Below, piece by piece: positions 1 to 10,982 of a DNA stretch of 64,000 nt (the stretch's first letter is position 1; every line of letters begins with the position of its first letter). Source of the stretch: Aulostomus chinensis. Its lineage: Eukaryota; Chordata; Actinopteri; Syngnathiformes; Aulostomidae. The notes under the pieces are model-generated. The model had not been told where the DNA came from, did no database searches, and saw only the letters and a program-made list of their open reading frames with translations. Location of the stretch: NCBI GenBank assembly GCA_037954235.1, contig JBBMOA010000015.1:3464001-3528000 (forward strand), read 5' to 3'. The translations under genes were made by a program, and so were the position numbers.

Positions 1-364
1 GTACTTTAGGAAGATGGAAAGAGAGGGAGAGACGGAGAGAAGGAGACCAAGAGCTGAATTAGCCTGACAAGCTAATAATCAGCAATGTTGGAAACAAAGC
101 AAAACCGCAGAAACATCAATATCCAGACAATGTGTCCAAATTACTTTGATGGACCCTGAATTTATTGTAATTCGGTTTTTGTGGTTTTTATCACAATGAC
201 AACAATAACTTTCTGGCTGTTCAGCTCATGCCCTCTCAAAATAGAGGTTACAAATGCTTGTTGTTTGAGGTACAGTAACAAATTAAGGTAATAATTGACC
301 CTTTGAAAATCCACTTCCCATCTAAGTAGAGAGCTGTATTTGCCACATAACTCCACTCTTGAGT
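1..364. other. unique sequence, nothing recognised
   Basis: The stretch starts with a purine-rich patch (GAGAGGGAGAGACGG-like) and continues as AT-rich unique sequence up to the first TG array. I see no exon, RNA gene or known repeat in it. Confidence 0.6.
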
Positions 365-434
365 GTTTGTGCATGTGTGTGTGTGTGCATGTGTGTGTGT
401 GCATGTGTGTGTGTGTGTGCGTGTGTGTGTTTGT
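365..434. repeat. interrupted (TG)n microsatellite
   Basis: TG-rich tract broken at regular intervals by GCA, giving a higher-order unit of about 14 bases (GCATGTGTGTGTGT) repeated roughly four times. The regular interruptions suggest the array grew by copying larger units and not only by 2-base slippage. The open frames through it are repeat artefacts. Confidence 0.9.
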
Positions 435-2510
435 AGTATTCAAGTAAAATGAACATCCAAACTATCAGTGATGCTAACTGGAATAAACCTGCTAAAACAT
501 AAAGAACTGACTCCATCTTCCTGTTAGCATTGAGCTCAACTGAGGGTTTCATGTTGATGCTAATGGTTTTACTGTGGGCTTGACTGACAGATCACGGCGT
601 CCAGAGTCAAATGGTTCCTTGGTGCCTTGTATCAGACGCCAAAGACCTTGAGAGTGTAACTATGTGACACCTGGGATGAGAGCGGCTCATTTGACGTATG
701 AGTTAGCGAGGTTTGTTCTGTTTTCGCAAGCCTCACCTTTGTGTCTGGGCTCCTGCTGTCTTCATCGCCTCACACCTGTGCCATCAGCGCACCAGCTCAT
801 CATCATCAAGTCATCATCCTTACAGTACAAGAGCCCCAGCTCCTCTTTAACTCATCACCAGATTGTCAGTTTACTTCTATGTGCTGTGTCTCTTTGTGCC
901 CAGGATCCTCTTCACCTGCCCGCATCAGCAGAAAGGTTTCCTGCTTCAGATTTTTATATCTGAGGCGAAGCATCCTCACATCCACGTGTGGCTCAAGCAC
1001 TTGATGAGCAGCCTCACAGTCTAGCAGAGCCTGCGTAGCTCTATGACACGTTGCTGTGCTTCAAGCCAAAATTTCAAGGCTAACGTGTTCACGTACAGCA
1101 AAGGATCCCTCACTTAACTGGATTTGCAAATATGACGATTGAACAGGGTTAGATTTAAGTTTTATCTTGCGGTTCAGTACTTTGATATGTTAGTGTTCAA
1201 CGGAACAAGAGCAGTCGATAGAAATCCATACAGGACAAAAACAAATTTGTGTCCAAAAACTAGAAGAGCAGCTGCAGAAAACTGCCAAGAGATTGTTGTA
1301 ATGACCCTAAAAAAAAACAGCAAAATCGGTTGAACAGCTGAAGCTAACAAGGACACATCGATGTTCATCACAGTTGCTGGTCACATTCCATTCTTTACTG
1401 CTGCTAATTGGGACAAACTTCCGAACCAATGTCCACCAGAAACTCCGTCTGCTTCAGTACAGACTGCAGCAGTTGGGACTTCTCCGCTTTGTTACATCAC
1501 ATTTCCTCATAACAATTTTACACTTTTCAATGCGAAATTTATTTCAGTCCACATAAGTGTTTGTTTCTTGGCTCCAACTCTAAAACCCTTTGCACCATTT
1601 CAGTCTCCGTCTTTCAAAGCATATTAAGAAACTCAATACTGAGACACAGGAGCCACACCGCGAGCGTTCCGGCCTGATAATTGCAGCATGACGAACAGCA
1701 GCGCAGGAGTTTATATGCTCTTCAGAGATTGTTTGCGTAGAAAATGTTATTATTTTCAATGCCTTTTGTTTTCTACAAACTTTCTGCATCTATGGACCAA
1801 CAGACTGTTTTACAGCAAAGGAAGAAATGATAAAGGAAACCCCCAAAAAGGGAAAGTATAGTGTCTAGAACAGCGCCAGTGCTGTTTGGCAGAGTATCTG
1901 AACCTCTAGAGCTCTTACAATCCCCTCATCAAGTGTTTGCACTCATGCTCCAATGACACCAATCAAGCCAACGACATCATAGTCGTTCATGTCTTCCGTT
2001 GTACACTTGAAGAAAACACTGCACTTTGCCTCCAAACCAAAGAGGACATTTCCTTTCATCTGAGACAAGATGCAAGAATGAAACTAATCTGTACATCGTT
2101 ATTCATGTGCAATGGCTTCCTTCCAGGTTGTTCTCGTTCTACTTTCTATTCAAACAAGGAGAATTATATAATCATATTGGCCTCTAATTGACATCATCAT
2201 GTTATGCATTTACATATTAATGATTTACTGATAAATCACTGATCTAATGACTCCAAGCTTTGGTATGGTTTGAGTCCTGACTGATGCACTATGACTGCAA
2301 CTGTTAAACTAAAGTAACTCTGGTTTTCAAATCCACAGATTGTCATTTGTGTAATTTATTCAACGAATGCAAAAGAGCAATGAACCAGAAAATACAGCAG
2401 AACTTGAAGTGCAGTCACTCGCAAATGTGCAATTCTCTGCACCGACTTGATCCAGGAACACCATCTGATCTCAGTGGCAAATAGCTGAGAAATCCTCGAT
2501 GACCTACCGG
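435..2510. other. unique non-coding sequence
   Basis: AT-moderate, high-complexity sequence without microsatellites. Short open frames on both strands are at chance length and none has a recognisable motif. No tRNA, snRNA or transposon end was found. Confidence 0.5.
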
Positions 2511-2620
2511 GGCTCTGGTGCTGCTTGATTTAGTAGAAGTTGCTCGTCGGTGAAGGCGCTGCCTGTGAATACCTCCGCGATTACCCCACATCTGGTTCTC
2601 CACACAGACATCACGCTACT
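2511..2620 (-). other. speculative minus-strand exon
   Basis: Read on the minus strand, a pyrimidine-containing tract ending in AATAG (near 2621) is followed by about 110 bases open in one frame. These contain an ATG and a reading with mixed composition (…CGVIAEVFTGSAFTDEQ…), and end at CCCCG|GTAGGT. A 40-codon open stretch is not rare by chance and I recognise no family. It would fit as a second exon downstream of the candidate first exon at 3377-3915, but that linkage is pure inference. Confidence 0.15.
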
Positions 2621-2621
2621 G

Positions 2622-3376
2622 TTAACTATTCAGAGGAAATGGGAGTAACCAACTGATACACGCTCTGGATGTAAAGACTCCCCGATCAAGGTTGTCCAGT
2701 GGCAGTTACATGATCCAGCTCAAGTGGATGATGATCACGATGTGAGAATTCGCCAATAGATCCTCTATTAAGCTCCATTTCTATTAGCGAATGTCACTAG
2801 GAATAAGCCCACAATTAAAAGTGGTTTTTAATCTGAGAACTAGATGTTAAAAACTCTCCAACAGTCATCTGGATTCTGCCGACAATGAGTCATGCATCGA
2901 AGACAATGAGACTTCTCCCAAAATTGATTTAATGAACTTAAAAGAGCTGCAGCCTCTTCCTGAGTGTGTCCTCCTCACCCCGACCACCAACCTGAGAGCA
3001 AATAGACGCCGGCTGATCCAGAAATCCACTCCACACTAAACACCTCGGGGTTCTCAGCTGCAGTGCAATTCCATTCTTACCGGCTGCCAAGCAGAGACTC
3101 ATAGTGATGGTCATTGCCACAGACACTGGATGATGCATAGTAAACAGGACGGAGCAGTGCCAGTCATGGCTAATCAGACCAGTCTGGATGATGTTTTAGC
3201 AGCTCAATAGGAGAGTTTTTGTCTTTTCATGAGCTCATAAGCAGCGTAAAACAGTCATCCAGCAAAGCAAAATCTGCCTCCTCAGTGAAACTCCAAATAT
3301 ATAGGATCGATGTTGGTCAGAGAGAGCAGAATGACAATGAAGCAGCACGGCGAAGTCAAAGTAAAAGCAGCCTTAC
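2622..3376. other. unique sequence with a second donor-like site
   Basis: On the minus strand there is another strong donor-like site, GCAGCCG|GTAAGAATGG (GT at about 3079-3080). A candidate acceptor CATCATCCAG lies about 45 bases upstream of it. GTAAGR occurs by chance every couple of kilobases per strand, so this alone does not define an exon. Confidence 0.3.
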
Positions 3377-3915
3377 CTCTTAGTCAGATGCCAAAATTGT
3401 CTTGTACAAGTCAGAAAATCATGGAAGCAGCTGGTGCTCCTCGATTTATAAAGTGATACAGGAATTTTCAGGACTCTTTCTGGGGATCCCTTATTTCTTC
3501 AGTGCCTTTCGGTGATTTTGAGATATCTGAAGTCTGGTTCAGAGGCTGAAGTCCAGCAAAACCAGCAGCAGACAGATCATTTCCATATGTAACACCAGCA
3601 CCTCTGACATGTCTCTTCTTCCCTTTTGGGGACCAGGGTGCTTCAAACTACGATCTAGCTGGGACAGAGAAGTAGGCATCAGCAGCAAGAGTACGGGTAG
3701 TTGTAATATTCCTGACTGCAGACAGAACTGGGCATCCTTATCTGGATAGATATAGAGGAGGAGATGAGAAAGGTCCAGTGCACCAGAACTGCAGAGCGCA
3801 CAGCCAGCGCAGCACGCACTCTTGTTGCTCAAATCCCCCCAAAATGGTCTGATTCTAGGCAGGAGGCAGGCAGATCAACGCAGCACAGAGGAAATGGGTG
3901 CTGTTGCATCAACAT
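3377..3915 (-). other. candidate non-coding first exon (minus strand)
   Basis: Going right to left, a TATA-like box (complement of 3934-3941) is followed about 540 bases later by a strong splice donor, AAGAG|GTAAGG, with the exon ending at 3377. Between them lies a 97-codon open frame (3832-3539) with a hydrophobic C-terminal stretch, which I do not recognise. All frames are closed before the donor, so if real this would be a 5' untranslated exon with upstream open frames. The sequence further 5' (4.0-4.4 kb) is CT-rich on the minus strand and contains CG dinucleotides, as many fish gene starts do. The gene itself, if any, would run off the left edge. Confidence 0.25.
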
Positions 3916-3933
3916 TGCTCTGACTGCAGTTTT

Positions 3934-3944
3934 CTTTTATAAAG
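3934..3944 (-). promoter_or_regulatory. TATA-like box on minus strand
   Basis: The complement reads CTTTATAAAAG, a good TATA consensus, placed just downstream of a 16-base poly-T tract (poly-A at 3948-3963 on the plus strand). A start of transcription would fall near 3910-3915. No transcript evidence is available from sequence alone. Confidence 0.3.
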
Positions 3945-4088
3945 AGCAAAAAAAAAAAAAAAAGGAAAAAATAAAAATCACCACTAAATCTCCAACAGAA
4001 TCACCTCGAGCATCATCTCCTCTCCGGGTTCCTCAAGTCTGCACAGGACTGTTAGTGAGAGGGGAGGCAGCGAGAGAGGGGAGTGTGT

Positions 4089-4203
4089 ATGCATGCATGC
4101 ATGCGTGTGTGTGTGTGTGTGTGTGTGTATATTTGTATGTGTGTGTGTGTGCGTGTGTGTGTGTGGGTGCGCGTGTATGTGTGTGTGTGAATGAGTGTGT
4201 GTA
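4089..4203. repeat. compound (TGCA)n-(TG)n microsatellite
   Basis: Begins with about four TGCA units (4089-4103). A TG array follows, then a second TG stretch broken by TATATTTGTA, GCG, GGG and GCGCG. Alternating purine-pyrimidine sequence with GC steps is a good Z-DNA former. It lies immediately upstream (minus-strand sense) of the candidate exon. Confidence 0.9.
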
Positions 4204-4310
4204 GAGGAAGATATGTGGTGAGAGGAGAGTGGCAGTCAGGCAGGAGGCTGCGAGCGCGAGTGGAGCCGGAGAGCGATGTGAGGAGAGAGGAGGATTCTCA
4301 GAGAGGAGGA

Positions 4311-4332
4311 GGGTGGGGGGTGGGTGCTCGGG
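4311..4332 (+). other. G-quadruplex motif
   Basis: Four G runs of three or more (GGG T GGGGGG T GGG TGCTC GGG) satisfy the canonical G3N1-7 rule on the plus strand. It lies in purine-rich, CG-containing sequence between the TG block and a GA array, 5' of the candidate minus-strand first exon. Folding in vivo is unknown. Confidence 0.6.
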
Positions 4333-4341
4333 AGAGTGAGT

Positions 4342-4365
<24 letters not shown>
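4342..4365. repeat. (GA)12 microsatellite
   Basis: Uninterrupted GA dinucleotides, preceded by two GAGT variants. Polypurine mirror repeat capable of triplex (H-DNA) formation. Confidence 0.9.
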
Positions 4366-4374
<9 letters not shown>

Positions 4375-4606
4375 CACGAGAGACAGAGGAAGAGCAGCTC
4401 TGACTGTCAGTGACTACATTAACACTGAGTAGGTGGAGTTTTCCTTGCAGCAGGCGAGGAGCATCATGATTTGAAAAGGGGGGGGCAGAAAATTATGGGA
4501 TAAAAGAGGAGTTGAAAATTTTGAGTGTTTAGAGGTTAAAGAAACATGCTACAGGAGTGGCAGCTGCAGAGAGAGCAAACACAATTTGCAGAGAAAGAGA
4601 GCAGGA

Positions 4607-4607
<1 letters not shown>

Positions 4608-4673
<66 letters not shown>
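4608..4673. repeat. (TG)33 microsatellite
   Basis: Perfect TG array of about 66 bases, one of the longest pure arrays in the window. It produces long Cys-Val/Val-Cys and Thr-His artefact frames on both strands. Confidence 0.95.
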
Positions 4674-4676
<3 letters not shown>

Positions 4677-4844
4677 GGGGCTCCCCAGCTGCAGTGAAGC
4701 TGGCATACTGACAGTCCAACTCTCGCCAGGGGTCATAAACATCGATTAGAATATTTAAAGGTGCACGGGCTCGTGCACGTAAAGAAAACACAGCTACTTA
4801 AAGGCCCTGGCACACACCCAGACACACAACAGCCACATATTCTG

Positions 4845-4871
4845 CACGCACGCACACACACACACACACAC

Positions 4872-4950
<79 letters not shown>
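4845..4950. repeat. (CA)n microsatellite
   Basis: CACG units, then CA, one CCTA interruption near 4871-4874, then an uninterrupted (CA)38 to 4950. It lies in opposite sense to the TG array 170 bases to its left, so the two could pair as a long inverted repeat. Confidence 0.95.
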
Positions 4951-4954
<4 letters not shown>

Positions 4955-5423
4955 CTTGCAGTCCATAAGCTTCCTTTATTGACCTGCAGTCACAGGATCC
5001 CCGTGTAATCATTTTCTTGTTTTTGTTTTCTTTGAATTTGTGAAAACGCCGGTGTTTACAGCCCTTGAGCATGAACACGATTTTTGGGCCCAATTTTAAG
5101 ACATGACATGTTGAATAAAATTATTAGCTTTTTTTTTTTAGGAAATCCCACACTCAGAATTTTAGATTTGATTACTTTCTCTGACAGGAGTCCATGTAAC
5201 ACCCGGTGAGTTCAAGGATCAATGGAAAGGATCAATGGAAAAGTAAGAAGAAAAGTAGAAGTTTCAGCTGAGGTCAAACTCTTATTTTTAACTCTTATTT
5301 TTGGCATCCAAAAGGTGTTGTCACATTGTGATGGGATGGCTTGGTGAGAGGTTCAGGATTGTGAAACAACAGTCAGGCTTCATATTTTTTATTTCCTATA
5401 ATATGACACATTGCATTGCAGCC
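4951..5423. repeat. unique spacer with short tandem duplications
   Basis: Mostly unique. Two small tandem duplications are visible: AAGGATCAATGG twice near 5215-5242, and ACTCTTATTTTT twice near 5278-5303. No gene feature. Confidence 0.5.
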
Positions 5424-5467
5424 ACAAGGACCAAGAGAGCAGGGTAGAGTCCTGGGTTCAGCTTTAA

Positions 5468-5551
<84 letters not shown>

Positions 5552-5607
5552 GAACCAAGAGAGCGGGGTAGAGTCCAGGGTTCAGCTTTAGACACACAGA
5601 CACACAT
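5424..5607. repeat. 124-bp direct duplication enclosing a CA array
   Basis: A block beginning ACAAGGACCAAGAGAG (5424) and ending with GGGTTCAGCTTTA then CA repeats recurs at 5548 as ACAAGAACCAAGAGAG…GGGTTCAGCTTTA followed again by CA-rich sequence. The first unit carries a CACGCGCG/(CA)n array (about 5468-5550). The second carries only a short interrupted CA tract. Mismatches are few, so the duplication is moderately young. Confidence 0.85.
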
Positions 5608-5801
5608 GCGTCTTGGTGCTCAGTGGCACATTGTGTGCGGAGTGCAAAAAACACACTCATGCTCCTTGACTGTGATATGATTTCTGCATTTGTCTATTCA
5701 TGCCTGGCTCAAACACTGCAGATTTATTGAAAAAAATGACAAAACAAATGAATGAGAAGAGCAGACCAAGCCCCCAAAGGTGCTGCTGCAGCAGGGTGGA
5801 T
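5608..5801. other. unique sequence
   Basis: No recognisable feature between the duplicated CA unit and the GA array. Confidence 0.5.
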
Positions 5802-5802
5802 A

Positions 5803-5839
<37 letters not shown>
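5802..5839. repeat. (GA)n microsatellite
   Basis: GA array with a single GACA interruption near 5813. Source of the Arg-Glu and Ser-Leu artefact frames. Confidence 0.9.
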
Positions 5840-7248
5840 TGCTGAGCACTGAGCAAAGAGGGACTCACAAGTTTCCATTCGTAAAGCTCCCAAAACCATT
5901 CCCATTGTTCAGTTATTTCATGTGGAATCAAATCAGAGTCGTGGCTCGGCTGAGTCGATGTAGCAGCGCCAGCCGGATCCAACTCACATCAATGCAACAC
6001 TAAAGCTGGTGAACTAATAATCTACTAAACTGATCGCCACAAATCTACTTTTGGCAATGACACGCAGACTTCATCCTGAATGGAATTTTATGTTTCACTG
6101 ACTCAACAGAATAATCTATTAGTGCAAAATCAGGCATCGTTACTCATGAGTTGTGGCTTCGCAACAGACGAGGAGAAAGACGTCTGTGTCCAACAAATTT
6201 ATCCTAATCCAGTTCCAGTCAGACGCTCGCATGTGTTTAAAAGCGACCCATATCAGAGTCCTAAACATCCAGCTCACGGGCCGCAGTCTGATCCGTTCCT
6301 GATGATTCAATAATAAAAATAGCCTCGGTGCCCCTCAGAGGGAGACGACACGCTGTAGAGCAGTATGAGGTCACAATGTCACTCTGTTATTCAGAGAAGA
6401 TACTCACTATTTGTGGAAATTACAAATGAGAGAAATGTAGTGACACTGTGAACATAATTCTCCTCCATCTTTGCTTGTAGGAGCTCAGGAACGAGCGTTA
6501 ATCTCAGAGGGGAGGATCCAGCAGGACCTGAGTGTCACGACTCAGCTCGTCCCGAACTGCAGCCTGTTGAATGAACCACTGCAAACATAGCTGACAGTGA
6601 CTAGCTTTAGCCTTCCAAGCTATTAGCCCGCAGAGAATTTATGGTCTGAGCAACCTGTTTGCACGCTGGCCTTGTCAAAGACTCGTCAAAGAATCTTTAC
6701 ATCAAGCTGCACTGTGTTCTGTCTTTTTGATCACTTCATCTGACTTGGATTGTGAAAAAAAAACTTACTTCTTCGATAAAACATGGATGAATTAAATCAT
6801 AGTCCCATTTTATGGACTTTGTATTCATGTATTTGTACACGTAAAATATTTCAAATAAAGATTTGAAATGAAGTGCATGTGCAGGTGAGGTAAGAAGCCT
6901 GTCTAGGGCTGATGTAAGAGCCCTGCCAATTAAAAAAAAAAAAAAAATCGAATCATATGTATAGCTGGAAGAAAGAAGTGAAATGATATGAAATAAAATA
7001 TAAGTCTAAATCAAATGAGCTGAACGAGCACTTCTCAACATTGCCATTAGGAATCATGTTCACGGTTCACTCAAGCTTGCTTGAATCACAAAATAATAGA
7101 TGAATTTAACCTTCAATTAAAAATGAGCTGAAGATATTTAGAGCACGGAGAGCTTCTGCGTTCAAATATTGTCAATTCCACTCATTTGTGCTTGTTGCCT
7201 GTTAAAGTAACTGTGAAACATTGCTTGTTAATTCCTCTTTCCTGTCAG
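5840..7248. other. unique non-coding sequence
   Basis: AT-rich unique sequence with a 16-base poly-A tract at about 6932-6947. No tRNA-like promoter and no target-site duplication was found around that tract, so I do not call it a retroposon tail. Confidence 0.5.
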
Positions 7249-7312
7249 GATGTACTTGGCACGCGGAAGCGAGCGGCTGATGGAGAAACAGCGATGGATA
7301 AAGAGGCGCCTG
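7249..7312 (+). other. candidate 64-bp CpG-rich exon
   Basis: A textbook intron end (branch-like TTAAT, then TTCCTCTTTCCTGTCAG) precedes 64 bases that contain six CG dinucleotides in an otherwise CG-poor, AT-rich neighbourhood. They end at GCGCCTG|GTAATA. Two of three plus frames are open through it; one starts with ATG at 7250 (MYLARGSERLMEKQ…). I recognise no protein family. It could also be a conserved regulatory patch or chance. Confidence 0.25.
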
Positions 7313-8446
7313 GTAATAAATGGGAAAGTGTGCAGCCTCCTTACAGAAACAAAGCTACAATAATCTAAATTATGCATGTGTGTGATGTTTTGTTTGGCAC
7401 AGAACCTCCTGCTTTATTGCTGTCTTGAAAGAAGCTATAGGGGAAATGTATGTTCCTTGTGTGCATATAAGAAAGCACCAACTGCCTTAAAAGAACTAAC
7501 ATATGAAATTCATTTCCATATAAAAGATGTGAATAATCTCATTCAGCAGGTTGCACCGGAATGATGATCAAGTTTTTCATGCTTTTACAAATGATTGCAA
7601 AACAAATGTTGATCCCAAAGATGGACTATATCCTCATTAACTGGTGAGTGAAGGATGTGAGTGTACTTTTAAGGATTATTGTTACACAGTAAATAAAAAT
7701 ATGAGCTGGTTTCTTCACCTCTTCCAGGCAGGTGAACAGTGGAGCTCGAAAGTTTGTGAACTTTTTACAATTGTGCCATTATTCCCCACAGACATGACAT
7801 AAAATCGGACTCAACTGTGTTCTGAGATTGCTGTTATTGGACATCCATCCTACCATGCAGCTGTTTGGTGTTTATCACTGGAGGACACATGAACAACATG
7901 AAACCAAATGAATCCACTGCAGAGCTGGCGGCGAGCGCTCACATGGAGGAGTCCAACTTATGTCTCACACAACTTCGGTCTTAAGCTGAATGTTTGAGCG
8001 CCTGTCATGGTTTCATAGCTGGTCGGATTTTAAGTTGTCAACAGCAATTGAGCGACTGGTGTTGATGCACCCAATGTACCGCATTTGCAGCTTAATCCCG
8101 CCCTCTCAACTTGAAGAACCCTCTCAGGTGAGGACTTAAACATCTTCAAGAAAACTGAAACAAGTCATCAATCATTAATACCACAAGTCCCCTCATGCAC
8201 AATCATCTGCAGTCTCCAGTGGGTTGTGGTCCAGTTATTTAAAGCCTCCATGGCTCACCCCGCTTCTTCTTCTCTATGTCTTTTTACAGCATCTAACATC
8301 CAGGTTATTTTGTGCATGACTGCCACCAGACCTGTTCATTTCAAGCCAGTAATATTCTCCATCTCTGAATTCTCTCCACGGCCCACGAATCACGTTGTGT
8401 GTGGAGCCGGCCGGCTTGTTTGACTGACTCACACAAGCACTTCATG
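7313..8446. other. unique sequence with a possible DNA-transposon scrap
   Basis: Around 7738-7830 the sequence GCTCGAAAGTTTGTGAAC resembles a motif I associate with old fish DNA-transposon copies. No terminal inverted repeats can be paired nearby, so this is a weak memory-based resemblance. The remainder is featureless. Confidence 0.25.
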
Positions 8447-8479
8447 TTCATCATCATCGCCATCATCATCATTATCATG
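8447..8479. repeat. imperfect (ATC)n trinucleotide tract
   Basis: TCATCATCATCGCCATCATCATCATTATCAT: about ten CAT/ATC units with two substitutions. Confidence 0.8.
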
Positions 8480-9344
8480 CAGGCTTGGCGTCACAGAGAG
8501 ATATCTCATAAATTCTTAAAAGAATGAGACCAAATTACACCAGTTTTACACTTTTATTTTGGTTACGACACGACCATTTCCTTTTCCCGTTTCAAGCCTC
8601 TGGCGCTACGTCTTTACTTTTCCCATCTGGAAACACTGGGAGTGCGTCATTCAGGATGGTGAAGGTGGAATGAATGAATGTGTGCAATGATACGAAAGAT
8701 CTTCAGCTCCAGTATTTTATGATAACAATAAATGATCACTTTTTAGACGCGCAATTACAAGTCAACGCCATTCTGACATTTGACGGTATTTCATCATAAC
8801 CTCATGAAATATGTATTTTCACGAAACGTTATGCACACGACTTCACACATAATCTTCCTCAGGAATTCCCTTTGCTTCCTTGTACTGAGCATCAGCTACG
8901 AATGTCCTGACATGTGAGTGCTGGCTCAAGATAAGATGATTTAAATATGAATTTTCATGCGTTTCTCGCCGCGGGTATAAAGACGAAGAGTGAGCGAGAA
9001 CAGACTGCACATTTACGTGTTTATCATAATTATGTTGCTAATATGATGATTACTTTTACCTTCGATACTTCAAATGGATTTTTCTGACTGTACCTGTGCA
9101 CTTTCAGATATAAAAACCTATAAAAGAATATCGGCCACTTTATCAACAATTCTCGGTGTTCGTTATCATTCGGGGTCTGGTGTGACTGTCAGGGTGTTTT
9201 TGGGTGTGCTTTTTTTAAACTCCCTCGTGAAACTGACGCATCAGAAGACAACGTGCATCGACTTGTTTTAAGGAGAGAAACTTCAGCACAGCTGCGTTAT
9301 TCATAAACACCTCATGTTGCCATGTTCAGTTGTGTGAGCAGCAG
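8480..9344. other. unique non-coding sequence
   Basis: AT-rich, without repeats or recognisable exons. The open frame at 9074-9271 is at chance length and unremarkable. Confidence 0.5.
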
Positions 9345-9367
9345 CCCCCCCCCCACACACACACACC
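9345..9367. repeat. C10 run followed by short (CA)n
   Basis: A ten-base C run passes directly into six CA units, the same C-run-then-CA order seen at 60479-60521. Confidence 0.85.
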
Positions 9368-10318
9368 TCCTTTCTTCAGTTTAGGGAGCAGAAGGAGGGG
9401 GGTTGATGATCGTGATGAAATTCTCACTAGCATCACCTTCATCATCATCGGCTTCATTGCTGTTTCTGATTAGCTACTTAATGGGTTCACACGTCATTAT
9501 GCTCAATCATTGTGGGAGTCCCCATCGCTCCGGCTGAATTATGCAGCCAACCCTTCAGCTGAGGAGGGTACAACTGTCTGTACTTGCTGGTAGAAAAAGA
9601 TGAAGAGCTCTGTGGAGGCCACAGGACCACAGGAGGCCCACATCCTGGCATAAGGGATCCTGAGTAGTGTGTTAGCTGCTACTCAGTGCAGTTCCTGCTT
9701 TGTCCTCATGGAAGTTACTTACTTGCAGTCGTTTGCTTTTGCTCTTGGTGTTTTGTTGTGTCTGAAATTGTTCACATTTCAAATTGTCAAACTTTTACAG
9801 CTGAAATGACTGGAAGAGAGGAGTGTTTTGTTCTCTGAAATTACTGAGCGACACATTCTGAACACCAGAGTCTCATCAGTGTCAGTCGCATTTGCTCCTT
9901 CAACTTAGCATGTGCTCCTGCTCCTGGCATAACCCCCAACAAATGAGAACACAAAATCAATTGACACCATGGATATTTTGCGTTGTCTTTTGCTGCCTTG
10001 AGAGATCACTTATGCAATTGCTGCTTTAGTGAAATAAAAAGGTTCAGTAACACAAGAAGCGGTTGTTGTTTGTGCTACAGGCTCTCGACTGGCAAACTAG
10101 CACACAACAACCTTCTCGTGGCGATGGTCGTCGCTTCATGCATGTGTTTGTGCAGCTGTAGGTGCAGAGCAGGACCCCAGCAGTGCAAGAGAGCATGACG
10201 CTTTAAATAGTGGTGCTGACCTGGATGGAAGTGCATGAAATTATCCTGAGCCATGCAGGGAACTGACTCAACTGTGAATAATCAAAAGGAATCAAAATGT
10301 AAATTCAAGTCAAGGACT
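9368..10318. other. unique non-coding sequence
   Basis: Contains an ATCATC-rich patch near 9430-9450. No other structure was found. Confidence 0.5.
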
Positions 10319-10339
10319 CCCCCCCCCCCCCCCGCCCCC
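10319..10339. repeat. poly-C run
   Basis: Fifteen C, one G, then five C. On the minus strand this is a G tract that can stack with other G runs. Confidence 0.9.
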
Positions 10340-10982
10340 AAGCAGAGCTTCTTGACTGGCAATTTTCTTAAAGTGTAGAACAATACATCAATTTATATTT
10401 TGCAATAAAGCATTCAGTTAAAAGCCATACCAGACTCTTCACAAACCACCTCATCACAGGTCTCTTCAGTGTTCCTGCCCGAATGAAATGGGAACGTGCG
10501 TAGATGTGCGACATGAGTGGAGGACCCTCACATTCTCAGTCTAAAATCTCTCCGACAGAGGAATGCGAAAAAGCCCCCCCTCACGCTAAAGGAGAATCTT
10601 CATTTGCCTGAAAGTGAGACCCTTGAATCAGTTCTCCCTGCAGCAGATCTCAGTTTCCAAGATATGTGAGCCGGAAAGCCAAAGAGGGAGTAAGGACAAT
10701 CAGAATGAGAGAACCGATGAGAAAGACAGGGAAGAGTAGAGAATGAAAAGGAAGGACACAACAAAAGCGTGTTGTAATAACTCTTTGAACAGGTGGTTTG
10801 ATAAGGAATGTGTTTGTTTGAAAAATCTGTCATGACTTGGCAAAAACGGGAAGCAAACACGCTGAATCAGTAGTCGGCTCCTGCTGCAGGTGACCATACG
10901 GTAGCTTAATATCCCGTCAAAGAAGAGAAGTGAAACAACAGCGACCATGGAAACAGACTGTCTAGAGTAGTAGTAGATGATA
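10340..10982. other. unique sequence upstream of SINE-A copy 1
   Basis: No feature recognised. The 168-codon minus-strand frame at 10700-11206 runs into the SINE and is not a gene. Confidence 0.5.

Noticed and set aside
3948..3963. Poly-A tail of a processed pseudogene (also at 6932-6947)
   Set aside because: No cDNA-like sequence precedes either tract and no flanking target duplication was found.
4536..5093. Several 'proteins' of alternating Cys-Val or Thr-His
   Set aside because: They are readings through TG/CA arrays, which contain no stop codon in any frame.
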